A program made the position numbers and the translations under genes. Shown here one piece after another: positions 51,982 to 60,401 of a DNA stretch of 64,000 nucleotides. The notes below the pieces were generated by a model, which was not told the DNA's origin, ran no database searches, and saw only the letters and a program-made list of their open reading frames with translations. This DNA is from Lachnospiraceae bacterium. GTDB taxonomy: Bacteria; Bacillota; Clostridia; Lachnospirales; Lachnospiraceae. Numbering within the stretch: position 1 is the first letter of the stretch; each line of letters starts with the position of its first letter. The stretch lies in assembly GCA_017480195.1 (NCBI GenBank), contig JAFVBE010000002.1, forward strand, positions 1-64,000, in the 5' to 3' direction.

Positions 51982-53484
51982 ATGGAGTTTTCAATGATAG
52001 AGACCGGATGGGTGTCGCTTATACCGCCGATACTGGCGATAGTTTTGGCTTTGGTAACTAAGGAAGTATATTCTTCACTTTTTATAGGACTTTTCTCGGG
52101 AATGGTTATTTATGCCTTTGCAAGTGACGGCTCATTATTTTCTGCGATTGCTATGACTTTTGATATGATGGCGGCGAAGATTGCTGATAATTCGTATATG
52201 ATAATATTTTTGGCATTGCTATGGGCTGTGGTTATTCTTGTATCTAAATCCGGCGGCAGTGAGGCTTACGGAAGATGGGCAGGAAAGAAGATAAAGAACA
52301 GACGGCTTGCTGCGCTTGCGACTTCATTTCTCGGAATACTTATATTTATAGATGATGGATTTAACTGTCTTACCGTAGGTACGGTTATGCGTCCTGTCAC
52401 TGACAGACTTCGCATATCCAGAGAGAAGCTTGCGTATATCATAGATGCTACTGCAGCGCCGGTATGTATCATAGCGCCTGTATCAAGCTGGGCGGTAGCA
52501 GTAGCAAGTGAGGTCAGCGATGATGGTGGCTTTCATACATTTTTGTCAACTATTCCATATAATTTATATGCACTTTTCACGATAGCTATGGTCTTTACAA
52601 TCGGTATCACAGGTAAGGATTTTGGACCTATGAAGAAGGCGGAGGAACAGGAACGCGAGAAAGCCGATGAAGAAACAACAGAAAAAAAAGAGGCTGTTAA
52701 AAAGGGTAAAATCATAGATTTAGTACTCCCTATTACTGTGCTTATTATTTGTGCAATTCTTGGAATGGCTTATGTGGGCGGCTTCTTTGACGGAGTGAGC
52801 TTCTCTGAGGCTATAGGCTATAATCCGACAGCAGGACTTACGCTTGGTGCCTTTGCCGGGCTTATTACAGCTATGCTTTTGTATCTGCCTCGAAAGCTTA
52901 TGACAGCGAAAGAATTTATAGGATTTATCGTAGAGGGAATCAGTAATATAGTGCCACCGATGCTTATTCTTATACTTTCGTGGAACTTAGGCGGTGTGTG
53001 CCGCGAGTTAATCGGAACGGGATATTTTATCTCAGGTTTTGTTAGCACTGCGAATCTTCCTCTTGGATTTTTGCCGGTTCTTATATTTGTGATTGCAGCA
53101 CTTATGAGTTTTTCTATGGGAACATCATGGGGAACCTTTGGTATGCTTATACCTATTGTTACTATGATATGCAGTGCGGAAGGTGCAGAAAAATATCTGA
53201 TTGTGGCACTTGGTGCGACACTTGCGGGTTCAGTGTACGGAGACCACTGCTCGCCTATATCCGATACAACGATTTTATCCTCTACAGGTGCAGATTGTAA
53301 GCATATACGCCATGTTGAGACACAGCTCCCTTATGCGACGCTGGTTGCTGTTATATGTTGTATAGGATATCTTATTGCAGGCTTTACACTTACACCTTGG
53401 ATATCTATAGCAGTTGGCATAGTTCTGCTTGTCGCAGCTATATTTGTTCTTAACAGATTTGATTTGAAGGTTGGTAAAAATTGA
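51982..53484 (+). CDS. NhaC-family Na+/H+ antiporter
   Basis: This is a 500-residue membrane transporter with about eleven hydrophobic segments. SLIPPILAIVLALVTKEVYSS at the N-terminus, FIDDGFNCLTVGTVMRPVTD, SSWAVAVASEV and the C-terminal SVYGDHCSPISDTTILSSTGA are NhaC-family hallmarks. A charged cytoplasmic loop (about 215-240, KKAEEQEREKADEETTEKKE) divides it. Members exchange Na+ for protons or carry amino acids or organic acids, so the substrate is not certain. Ribosome site AAGGAAAGGG. Confidence 0.88.
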   Translation: MEFSMIETGWVSLIPPILAIVLALVTKEVYSSLFIGLFSGMVIYAFASDGSLFSAIAMTFDMMAAKIADNSYMIIFLALLWAVVILVSKSGGSEAYGRWAGKKIKNRRLAALATSFLGILIFIDDGFNCLTVGTVMRPVTDRLRISREKLAYIIDATAAPVCIIAPVSSWAVAVASEVSDDGGFHTFLSTIPYNLYALFTIAMVFTIGITGKDFGPMKKAEEQEREKADEETTEKKEAVKKGKIIDLVLPITVLIICAILGMAYVGGFFDGVSFSEAIGYNPTAGLTLGAFAGLITAMLLYLPRKLMTAKEFIGFIVEGISNIVPPMLILILSWNLGGVCRELIGTGYFISGFVSTANLPLGFLPVLIFVIAALMSFSMGTSWGTFGMLIPIVTMICSAEGAEKYLIVALGATLAGSVYGDHCSPISDTTILSSTGADCKHIRHVETQLPYATLVAVICCIGYLIAGFTLTPWISIAVGIVLLVAAIFVLNRFDLKVGKN

Positions 53485-53489
53485 TATTT

Positions 53490-53526
53490 GCTCGTCGGAT
53501 AAGTGTTTTGCGCTTGCCTGGCGAGT
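53490..53526. repeat. Hairpin repeat after the NhaC gene
   Basis: CTCGTCGGATAAGTG pairs imperfectly with CGCTTGCCTGGCGAG around a short T-rich loop, followed by TTTAATT. It can end nhaC transcription. A related sequence in inverted orientation is found at 57084-57119. Confidence 0.55.
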
Positions 53527-53594
53527 TTAATTATGATAAAATATTTTATTATGTTCGTTAGAGCAAAAGAAAAAGTATAAAAGGGAGTAAATTT

Positions 53595-54944
53595 ATGAGT
53601 GAAGAAGTAAAAAAATCAGGAGGCTGGCGTACGAATAAATGGATACGCGCAGCTATACCGGCACTTTTGTTGCATTGTAGTATAGGTACCGTCTATTGCT
53701 GGTCAATCTTTAGTCAGGAAATCGCTGACTATATCGGATTTTCAAAGCAGTCAACTGAGTGGGCATTTTCTTTCGCTATCTTTTTCTTGGGAATGTCCGC
53801 TGCATTTCTTGGAAATGTAGTTGAGAAGGATATACATAAGTCATCGCTTATTGCGACTATCTGCTTTTCAGTAGGTATGGCTTTGACAGGATTCTTCATA
53901 TATTACGGAGGAAGCCATCAGGGAAGTAAATTAGTGCTTATCGGAATTTATATTTCTTATGGATTTATCATGGGTGTTGGTCTTGGTACAGGTTATCTGT
54001 CACCGGTTAAGACACTTATGCTTTGGTTCCAGGATAGAAAAGGTCTCGCTACAGGTCTTGCCGTAGCAGGTTTTGGTGCCGCTAAGGCTATCGCAAGCCC
54101 TATAATGCAGGCTATGCTTGACAATATGGGCAAGACAGGAATATATAAGATGTTCTGGATTCTTGCATGTGTATATTTTGTAATGATGTTCGTTGGACAT
54201 TTATTACTTAAGAAGCCTGAGGGCTGGCATGAGCCACAGGGCAAGGATGCAAAGCCAAGCATAATATCAGTATTAAAGACAAAGCCTATTGCAAACTATA
54301 TCGGTATTTGGCTTATGTTCTATATCAACATCACCTGTGGACTTGCTCTTATCTCACAGGAGAAGATGATAGTTAAATGTATCGGACTTGCAGCATCGGT
54401 AGGTATCATATCTACTGTATCAGCAGTATTTAATGCAGGCGGTCGTCTCGGCTTCTCGGCATGGGCAGATACGATGAAGGACAGAAATACAATCTATAAG
54501 CTTATCTTCATACTTTCGATAGCGTTTACCGCATTGGTAATGGTTACTCAGGGTATAAAGAACGGTGAAGGACATACAGGTTTGGTTGTACTTGTACTCG
54601 CACTTATCTTCATAGTAAATGCAGGCTATGGTGGCGGTTTCTCCAATGTGCCAACACTTCTTTCAGACCACTACGGTATGGGAAGCATAAGTGCTATACA
54701 TGGTATTACACTTTCAGCTTGGGGATTTGCAGGACTTACAGGTAATCAGATTGCTACTTACATAGTTAATCACAGTGGTGAGTGGATTGACCACGACGGA
54801 ACCTCTGTTAATCCTGTAGGTTATCAGAATGTGCTTTACTTCACGATAGTTATGTATATAATCGCTCTTGTACTTTGTCTTGTATTGGTTAAGCCTACAG
54901 ATAAGGCTCTTGAAGCAAAGGCTGCGAAGAAGGCGGCTAGATAA
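53595..54944 (+). CDS. MFS transporter, OFA (oxalate/formate antiporter-like) family
   Basis: This is a 449-residue carrier with twelve predicted membrane segments. LLLHCSIGTVYCWSIFSQEI in the first segment, GVGLGTGYLSPVKTLMLWF with FQDRKGLATGLAVAGFGAA in the fourth and fifth, and a lysine- and alanine-rich tail (KALEAKAAKKAAR) identify the OFA type. Substrates are small carboxylates such as formate, oxalate or lactate-like anions. Ribosome site AAGGGAG. Its stop is part of the left arm of the inverted repeat at 54943. Confidence 0.85.
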   Translation: MSEEVKKSGGWRTNKWIRAAIPALLLHCSIGTVYCWSIFSQEIADYIGFSKQSTEWAFSFAIFFLGMSAAFLGNVVEKDIHKSSLIATICFSVGMALTGFFIYYGGSHQGSKLVLIGIYISYGFIMGVGLGTGYLSPVKTLMLWFQDRKGLATGLAVAGFGAAKAIASPIMQAMLDNMGKTGIYKMFWILACVYFVMMFVGHLLLKKPEGWHEPQGKDAKPSIISVLKTKPIANYIGIWLMFYINITCGLALISQEKMIVKCIGLAASVGIISTVSAVFNAGGRLGFSAWADTMKDRNTIYKLIFILSIAFTALVMVTQGIKNGEGHTGLVVLVLALIFIVNAGYGGGFSNVPTLLSDHYGMGSISAIHGITLSAWGFAGLTGNQIATYIVNHSGEWIDHDGTSVNPVGYQNVLYFTIVMYIIALVLCLVLVKPTDKALEAKAAKKAAR

Positions 54945-55250
54945 ATGTTTATATGAGTAGTGGTCGGTTAGAGGGCATGGTATACTTTGATTACTGATAA
55001 TGCAGGTTTATATGTAGTCCTCCGCTGACGCATTTGCACTCCGTGTTTGACGTCGGCCTACTAAACTCATAAATCCTTCAGAAATAGAAATATGGAGATT
55101 TTTACATGAATGTAAATCTCCATATTTCTATTTCTTCCGCTTTATTCGCTAAGTAGACATGTCAAACAATGGTCAGCTTGAGGACTCATATAAACCTCGC
55201 ATATTATCAGCAATCAAAGCATACCGCCCTCCAACCGACACGCTGCGCGT
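54943..55250. repeat. Repeat element B: about 280-bp near-palindrome with a 21-bp perfect core
   Basis: GGTCGGTTAGAGGGCATGGT from 54962 pairs with the right arm ending near 55240. Following blocks (CTGATAAT, AGGTTTATATG, AGTCCTC, GCTGAC) pair in order. The centre is a perfect 21-bp stem, 55081-55101 with 55114-55134. It shares its ends and the ACGCTGCGCGT tail with element A (36384-36697). The 418-bp gap holds only this element and the next gene's promoter. Confidence 0.78.
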
Positions 55251-55293
55251 ATATATACATCAATAAAAATATTATATTTGTAATTTATGTGAT

Positions 55294-55322
55294 TTGACAA
55301 ACTTAAATGTAGTTAGTATATT
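55294..55322 (+). promoter_or_regulatory. Promoter of the 173-residue hypothetical gene
   Basis: TTGACA (55294-55299) and TATATT (55317-55322) with a 17-bp spacer lie just after repeat element B. Confidence 0.75.
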
Positions 55323-55362
55323 AACAATTATATAAATCGGGATTTAAGACGGAGGGAATAAT

Positions 55363-55884
55363 ATGAGCGATTATCAAAAGTATTACAACGAGGACGAAGC
55401 TTATTTTCGTTACGTAGAAGAAATAAGCGATGAGACTTATCAACAAATCATAGATGGAGCAAGATCAGCAATCAGCGTGTTTGGCATTCCTGAAACAAAT
55501 GATGGCAGGGAGCTTGCAGAATATATAAACAAGATTGTTGAGAATATCCTCGAGACAGGCGAATATCCCAAAGAGTATTACGATAATGATATTACTCTTG
55601 TTGCCGTTGAATTGGGTTGTCTCTATGGCTTTGCATTGGATATGGGATATGGCTGGAGATGGAGAATGGTTGGAAATTCCCCTGATGATATAGACTATTC
55701 ATGGGCGATTGGTTCGACGGATGATAACTGGTTTTGTCCCTGTGGAGTGTACCTTAATAAGATTTTGACAGGACAGAATTATGGTATAGATGGAAAGAAT
55801 GATAATACAGTCTTATTACTTTATAATATGATTGGTGAGACGATTAAAACAACGCCCGAAAAGAAATTGACATTGTTATGGTAA
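55363..55884 (+). CDS. Hypothetical 173-residue acidic cytoplasmic protein
   Basis: This protein is not recognised. It is acidic (pI clearly low), soluble, has no signal peptide, and is rich in Tyr, Trp, Asp and Glu (VELGCLYGFALDMGYGWRWR, DYSWAIGSTDDNWFCPCGVY). Size, composition and the WRWR/NWF aromatic clusters recall immunity-type proteins of polymorphic toxin systems, but I see no toxin beside it and do not assign that role. It has its own good promoter and an ACGGAGGG ribosome site. Inverted copies of one repeat flank it (54943-54985 and 55902-55937), so it may be cargo of a transposed segment. Confidence 0.65.
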   Translation: MSDYQKYYNEDEAYFRYVEEISDETYQQIIDGARSAISVFGIPETNDGRELAEYINKIVENILETGEYPKEYYDNDITLVAVELGCLYGFALDMGYGWRWRMVGNSPDDIDYSWAIGSTDDNWFCPCGVYLNKILTGQNYGIDGKNDNTVLLLYNMIGETIKTTPEKKLTLLW

Positions 55885-55901
55885 ATTCCAGTTTATACAT
55901 A

Positions 55902-55937
55902 TACCATCTAACCGACCTTGCTAATATAAACATTTAT
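55902..55937. repeat. Third arm of the GGTCGGTTAG repeat, inverted to 54943
   Basis: Read in reverse complement this is AAATGTTTATAT, a short spacer and GGTCGGTTAGATGGTAT, closely matching 54943-54985. Both copies begin within a stop codon (TAA of the MFS gene and, on the other strand, TAA of murG), so the hypothetical gene and element B are bracketed by inverted repeats. Confidence 0.7.
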
Positions 55938-57004
55938 TTATTATTTGCAGCTTCCTCAATCAGTTCAACAATCTTCGTAATTGCGTCGGTTTCATGAGCC
56001 TTCTTCATATTGTCTATATATTTATCGCGATTATCATACACTTCATTAATAGCTTCAAGTAACGAAGCATCATTAACATCTTCCTCCATTAAGAGCTTTG
56101 CGTAACCGCTTTTCTCAAAGGACTGTGCATTAAGTATCTGGTCACCGCGGCTTGCTTCAAGCGAAAGCGGAATAAGTACCGCAGGTTTCTTAAGTGCAAG
56201 CAGTTCACAGATGGCATTAGCGCCTGCGCGGGATACAACCACATCTGCAAGTGACAGAAGGTCTGCAAGCTCTGATTTTATATATTCATACTGTACATAA
56301 TTCTCTGTGTTAGGCTTATCCTTGTTGGTTTTATCCTTACCGCACAGATGTATAACATTATATCTTTCGGTTATCTTGTCAAGGCATGACCATATGGCTT
56401 CATTTACACGCACACTTCCGGTACTTCCGCCTATGATAAGAAGTGTAGGGCGCATTTCCTTAAATCCACAGAAATTCATAGCTCTTGCAGAATTGCCTTC
56501 GAAAAGTTCTTTTCTGATAGGTGTTCCGGTAACGACTGCCTTGCCTTCCGGTAACTTTTCAAGTGTCTCAGGGAAGTTGCAGCATACCTTGGAAGCTTTC
56601 GGGATAGCTATCTTGTTGGCAAGTCCCGGTGTCATATCAGATTCATGTATTATACAAGGAACCTTATTTGACTTTGCGGCAAGTACAACTGGTACTGCGA
56701 CAAAACCACCCTTGGAGAATACAACATCAGGTTTAAGCTCTTTAATTAACTTCTTAGCTTCATTTAAACCTTTTATAACTCTGAATGGATCGGTAAGGTT
56801 TTTTGCGCTCAGATATCTTCTGAACTTTCCTGTTGCAATGCCATGATAATCTATACCCATCTCTTCAATGAGCTTCTTCTCAATACCTTCATAGGAGCCT
56901 ATGTAATGAATGTCATAGCCCTTTTCCTTCAATACAGGTATTAATGCCATATTTGGAGTGACGTGACCTGCCGTGCCGCCACCGGTTAAGATAATGCGCT
57001 TCAT
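55934..57004 (-). CDS. murG: MurG, UDP-GlcNAc:lipid I N-acetylglucosaminyltransferase
   Basis: This is a 356-residue peripheral membrane GT-B enzyme that adds GlcNAc to undecaprenyl-pyrophosphoryl-MurNAc-pentapeptide. The N-terminal GGGTAGHVTPNMALI loop, the second nucleotide loop IIGGSTGSVRVNEAI, and the C-terminal VVSRAGANAICELLALKKPAVLIP with the QILNA segment are all present. It is alone on the minus strand rather than in a dcw cluster. Ribosome site AGGTTC-type is weak (GGAGGTTCAAATG). Confidence 0.93.
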   Translation of the reverse strand: MKRIILTGGGTAGHVTPNMALIPVLKEKGYDIHYIGSYEGIEKKLIEEMGIDYHGIATGKFRRYLSAKNLTDPFRVIKGLNEAKKLIKELKPDVVFSKGGFVAVPVVLAAKSNKVPCIIHESDMTPGLANKIAIPKASKVCCNFPETLEKLPEGKAVVTGTPIRKELFEGNSARAMNFCGFKEMRPTLLIIGGSTGSVRVNEAIWSCLDKITERYNVIHLCGKDKTNKDKPNTENYVQYEYIKSELADLLSLADVVVSRAGANAICELLALKKPAVLIPLSLEASRGDQILNAQSFEKSGYAKLLMEEDVNDASLLEAINEVYDNRDKYIDNMKKAHETDAITKIVELIEEAANNK

Positions 57005-57023
57005 TTGAACCTCCGTATTCGTT

Positions 57024-57150
57024 GATGCTTAGCTCGTGCTTCCTTTTCGCTTGCAACTTCGCTAATTATACCACAATAAAGTGAGCCGAGCAAGCGCGAA
57101 AGCGCTTATTTGGCGAGCTAATGCGATAACGACCGCTTTGCGGTTGTTAT
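57024..57150. repeat. Cluster of small hairpins upstream of murG
   Basis: ATAACGACCGC (57126-57136) and GCGGTTGTTAT (57140-57150) form an 11-bp stem with one wobble. GAGCCGAGCAAGCGC-GAAA-GCGCTTATTTGGCGAGC (split here at the loop; 57083-57118) forms a second hairpin related to the one at 53490. Between 57151 and 57401 I see only AT-rich sequence that should hold the divergent promoters of murG and the next gene. Confidence 0.5.
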
Positions 57151-57401
57151 ACCATAATTAAGGTTAGTGTTAAAGTGATATTTTCTGTCGCAACTTATCA
57201 TTTTTTTTCATTTCATTCTGTATTGATTTCTTAAGTTCGTGTTTTTTATAATCTCCACAAAGTTATACGAAAAATGTATTACGACTTATTTTAAAGACAA
57301 TGAAATTATAGTGTGTCAGGTATGGAGGGCAGCCGTGTGTCTTTTATAAAATATGACGAAATGCATTTGGATATAACAATAATTAGAAGAAAGAGGGATA
57401 T

Positions 57402-58133
57402 ATGATGTTGGATTTAGGTCTGGGATTTGGAAGAAGTGTTTATATTCTATGGGGAATAGGTGCTCTGGGGCTTCTGCTTAAGCTTGCAGCAAATATACAT
57501 ATGAAGAGAATGATAAAAGCATCTTCTAATATGGCGACCACCAAAAAACGTGCTCTTAGAATAATGAGACTTAAATATATGAATGGAAAAAATCTCGGAA
57601 TAAATAACGGAAGCAGCGAGGCATTCGTGGAGAAAAATGTGAGGAGTATGAGGTACTTAGGAGTGCCGCTGTATGTATGGCAGAAAACAGGTATGCTGTT
57701 ATCCCTGCTTATCGCCGGTATGGTCGCGGGGAGCTTCCTGTATTATGATGTGTCGTGGAGGGGCAGTCCCGAGATGGTAACATTTATTGCAAATGGAACA
57801 CTGATGTGTGCATTTTTGATAATAACTGAGAATATATTTTTAATAAATAATAAATTGGAGATATTGAAGGCTAATATAAGGGATTATTTTGATAACCAGC
57901 CGGGTAAGATGGACTTGATAAGAGCGAGAGACCAGCCTGAGCGTACTTTGGACAGGAATGCTGACCGGGAGGCAGCGGCTACTATGGTTAATGACTTAAG
58001 CCGACCGGAGAAAACTCTTGCTGATGCGAAGAAGGAGCTTGAAGCAAAACTGCCTCATATTGAAAATGTATCGGCAGATTCAAACTCGGACGAGGTAATC
58101 CTTAACAGCTTTCTAAAGGAATTTTTCTCTTGA
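57402..58133 (+). CDS. Membrane protein of unknown function, paired with a deacetylase
   Basis: This is a 243-residue protein. The first segment is at about residues 10-30 (RSVYILWGIGALGLLLKLAA), then a basic cytoplasmic stretch (KRMIKASSNMATTKKRALRI), two or three further segments between about 90 and 155, and an acidic, charged C-terminal tail (about 170-243). No family is recognised. It overlaps the deacetylase gene by 4 bases (CTTGA), which implies coupled expression and a possible role at the cell wall. ATG 57402 or 57405 are both possible after AGAGGG. Confidence 0.6.
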   Translation: MMLDLGLGFGRSVYILWGIGALGLLLKLAANIHMKRMIKASSNMATTKKRALRIMRLKYMNGKNLGINNGSSEAFVEKNVRSMRYLGVPLYVWQKTGMLLSLLIAGMVAGSFLYYDVSWRGSPEMVTFIANGTLMCAFLIITENIFLINNKLEILKANIRDYFDNQPGKMDLIRARDQPERTLDRNADREAAATMVNDLSRPEKTLADAKKELEAKLPHIENVSADSNSDEVILNSFLKEFFS

Positions 58134-59083
58134 AAAAATTTGTATTAGAAAAAAGCTTGAATAAAAAAGCATTAAAATTATTTATTATCATTTTATTGGT
58201 GTTTGCGACAGCGTGCTTCCTGAGAGGAAAAATATTTATAAGCTATGCAGGCAGGGACGAGGCCTCGTCCAAGGAAGCAGACATCGCGATAAGGGTTGAT
58301 AAGAATGACGCTGATGAGGCAACTGACATAAGATACATACAGCAGCCTATTGTCAGCAATATTCGTGAGAAGGAAGCTTATTATGATTACAGCAACGAGA
58401 AGCTGGCGTGGTGGTTTAGGCGTAATGATGTGCATGAACCGAGCGGGTGTGACGATACCATAGATATATCTGCTTATGGAGGATACTATATAGATGAGAA
58501 TGTAACTGATGACGACAAGGTGGTATACCTGACCTTTGACTGTGGATATGAAAATGGATTTTCTAACCAGATACTTGATGTGTTAAAAGAGAAGGATGTA
58601 CCGGCGTGCTTTTTTGTGACGCAGACCTTTGTGAGAGATAATGTTGATATAGTAAAGAGAATGAAAGAAGAGGGACATCAGGTTGGCAACCACACTATAA
58701 CTCATCCGTCATTACCAACGAGGTCATATGAGGAGATAATAAATGAGGTAAACGGCTGCGCTGATTATATGAAAGAGGCTACAGGATACGATATGGATCC
58801 TTACCTGCGACCACCGTGTGGGGAATACAGCGAGCGTACTCTGGCAATCACCCATGACTTAGGGTTCAAGACTATATTCTGGAGTATGGCGTATCTTGAT
58901 TATGATGTGAATAAACAACCGGGAGTTGATTTTGTGGTAAATCATTTTAATAAATACCACCACAATGGTGCGATTATTTTGATGCACAATGTGTCGTCCT
59001 CGAATGCAAATGCCTTGTCAACAGTTATAGAAAATCTTAAAAATGAGGGTTACAGATTTGCAAGTCTGAATGAATTAAACTAA
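58130..59083 (+). CDS. Polysaccharide deacetylase, PdaA-like
   Basis: This is a 317-residue protein from a TTG start (AAAGGA ribosome site, 4-base overlap with the upstream gene). One N-terminal membrane anchor (about 13-33, LKLFIIILLVFATACFLRG) is followed by an extracellular NodB domain: TFDCGYENGFS (catalytic Asp), the metal site HTITHPS, LRPPCGEYSERTL and late ILMHNVSS. TFDxGYENG is characteristic of PdaA, which de-N-acetylates muramic acid in peptidoglycan (muramic-delta-lactam route in spores). In a vegetative role it may tune lysozyme resistance. Confidence 0.85.
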   Translation: MKKFVLEKSLNKKALKLFIIILLVFATACFLRGKIFISYAGRDEASSKEADIAIRVDKNDADEATDIRYIQQPIVSNIREKEAYYDYSNEKLAWWFRRNDVHEPSGCDDTIDISAYGGYYIDENVTDDDKVVYLTFDCGYENGFSNQILDVLKEKDVPACFFVTQTFVRDNVDIVKRMKEEGHQVGNHTITHPSLPTRSYEEIINEVNGCADYMKEATGYDMDPYLRPPCGEYSERTLAITHDLGFKTIFWSMAYLDYDVNKQPGVDFVVNHFNKYHHNGAIILMHNVSSSNANALSTVIENLKNEGYRFASLNELN

Positions 59084-59107
59084 TGTATATATAGGAAATA
59101 AAGGAAA

Positions 59108-59142
59108 AGTCGGTTTTTATCTACAAAAACCGACTATTTTCT
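59108..59142 (+). terminator. Rho-independent terminator after the deacetylase
   Basis: AGTCGGTTTTT (59108-59118) pairs with AAAAACCGACT (59125-59135), followed by ATTTTCTTT. Confidence 0.85.
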
Positions 59143-59286
59143 TTGATTTGCGATATAAGTCAGACTGATAACCAGTTACCGCTTTTTAATATTTTACAAT
59201 GAAATAAAAAATTAATAATCTAAAATATATATGTTTTACTGATATTAATAATGAAGTAAATAGTATATTAAAAAGGAGGGCAAAAA

Positions 59287-60309
59287 ATGAGTGAAATATG
59301 GGAACGCAGATTAGAGGAATTAAATAAAAATAAGTTGTCGCTGGCGATACTTCCGACGCCGATTCAGAAGCTTGATAAGCTGTCTGAGGAGCTGGGAGTA
59401 AACCTGTGGTTAAAGAGAGACGATTTGACAGGTATCGAGACGGCAGGAAATAAAATCCGTAAGCTTGAATATACGGCTGCCAAAGCTCTGTCAGAGGGAG
59501 CTGAGGTACTTATTACCTGTGGAGGTATACAGTCTAATCATTGTCGTGCGACTGCGGCGGTTGCGGCTCGAATCGGTATACGCTCACATCTTGTACTAAG
59601 GACGGATGAAGTGTCGCCATTAGAAGGCAACTACCTGCTTGATAAGATACTCGGAGCAGAGATTACATTTGTAACAAGAAGACAGTATGCGACAGAACGT
59701 AATGAGATTATGGCAGATATAGCGGCTGATTATGAGAAGCAGGGCGTAAAGGCTTATGTCATACCTGAGGGAGCATCTGACGGAGTTGGAAATTTAGGTT
59801 ATATAAATGCTGTTAAAGAAATCACAGAACAGGAAAAGCAGCTCGGAATTAATTTCAATGCCATAGTCAGTGCAGTGGGCTCAGGCGGAACCTACAGCGG
59901 ACTTTATTTAGGAAGAAAGCTTTATGCGCTGGACAAGGAAGTGATAAGCTTCAATGTATGTGATGATGAGGCATACTTCCTTGATGTGTGCAGCAGAATA
60001 TCGAAGGATACTGTCGATACATTAGGACTTCCTATAGAGGTAAGCAGGGAAGATATGCACATAATCGATGGATATAAAGGCATTGCCTATGCGGTATCTA
60101 CAGACGAAGAACTTGCATTTATAGCTGATGTTGCACATAAAGAAGGTGTTATACTCGATCCTGTATATACCGGCAAGGCGTTCTACGGCTTATATCAGGA
60201 GCTTAAGAAGGGCAATCTTAAGGAATATAAGAATATATTATTTATCCATACAGGGGGATTATACGGTTTATTCCCTAAGCAGGAGCAGTTTGCGAAGATT
60301 TTCCTATAA
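59287..60309 (+). CDS. D-cysteine desulfhydrase / ACC deaminase-family PLP enzyme
   Basis: This is a 340-residue fold-type II PLP enzyme. The N-terminal LPTPIQKLDKLSEELG and WLKRDDLTGIETAGNKIRKL carry the PLP-binding Lys56. CGGIQSNHCRATAAVAARIG and the glycine loop AVGSGGTYSGLYLG bind substrate and phosphate. The family contains D-cysteine desulfhydrase (DcyD) and ACC deaminase. DcyD is the more usual activity in enterobacteria and Firmicutes. Ribosome site AAGGAGG. No partner gene is adjacent. Confidence 0.85.
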   Translation: MSEIWERRLEELNKNKLSLAILPTPIQKLDKLSEELGVNLWLKRDDLTGIETAGNKIRKLEYTAAKALSEGAEVLITCGGIQSNHCRATAAVAARIGIRSHLVLRTDEVSPLEGNYLLDKILGAEITFVTRRQYATERNEIMADIAADYEKQGVKAYVIPEGASDGVGNLGYINAVKEITEQEKQLGINFNAIVSAVGSGGTYSGLYLGRKLYALDKEVISFNVCDDEAYFLDVCSRISKDTVDTLGLPIEVSREDMHIIDGYKGIAYAVSTDEELAFIADVAHKEGVILDPVYTGKAFYGLYQELKKGNLKEYKNILFIHTGGLYGLFPKQEQFAKIFL

Positions 60310-60326
60310 GTTTTTCGAGTTGGGTA

Positions 60327-60356
60327 TTGTATTCAAAATATGGGTTGTGCTAAAAT
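60327..60356 (+). promoter_or_regulatory. Probable pgi promoter
   Basis: TTGTAT (60327-60332) and TAAAAT (60351-60356) are 18 bp apart, 46 bp before the ATG. Confidence 0.45.
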
Positions 60357-60401
60357 ATAGTTTAGTTGTTTTAGTAATAAATAAGATAAGGAGATATATT
60401 T

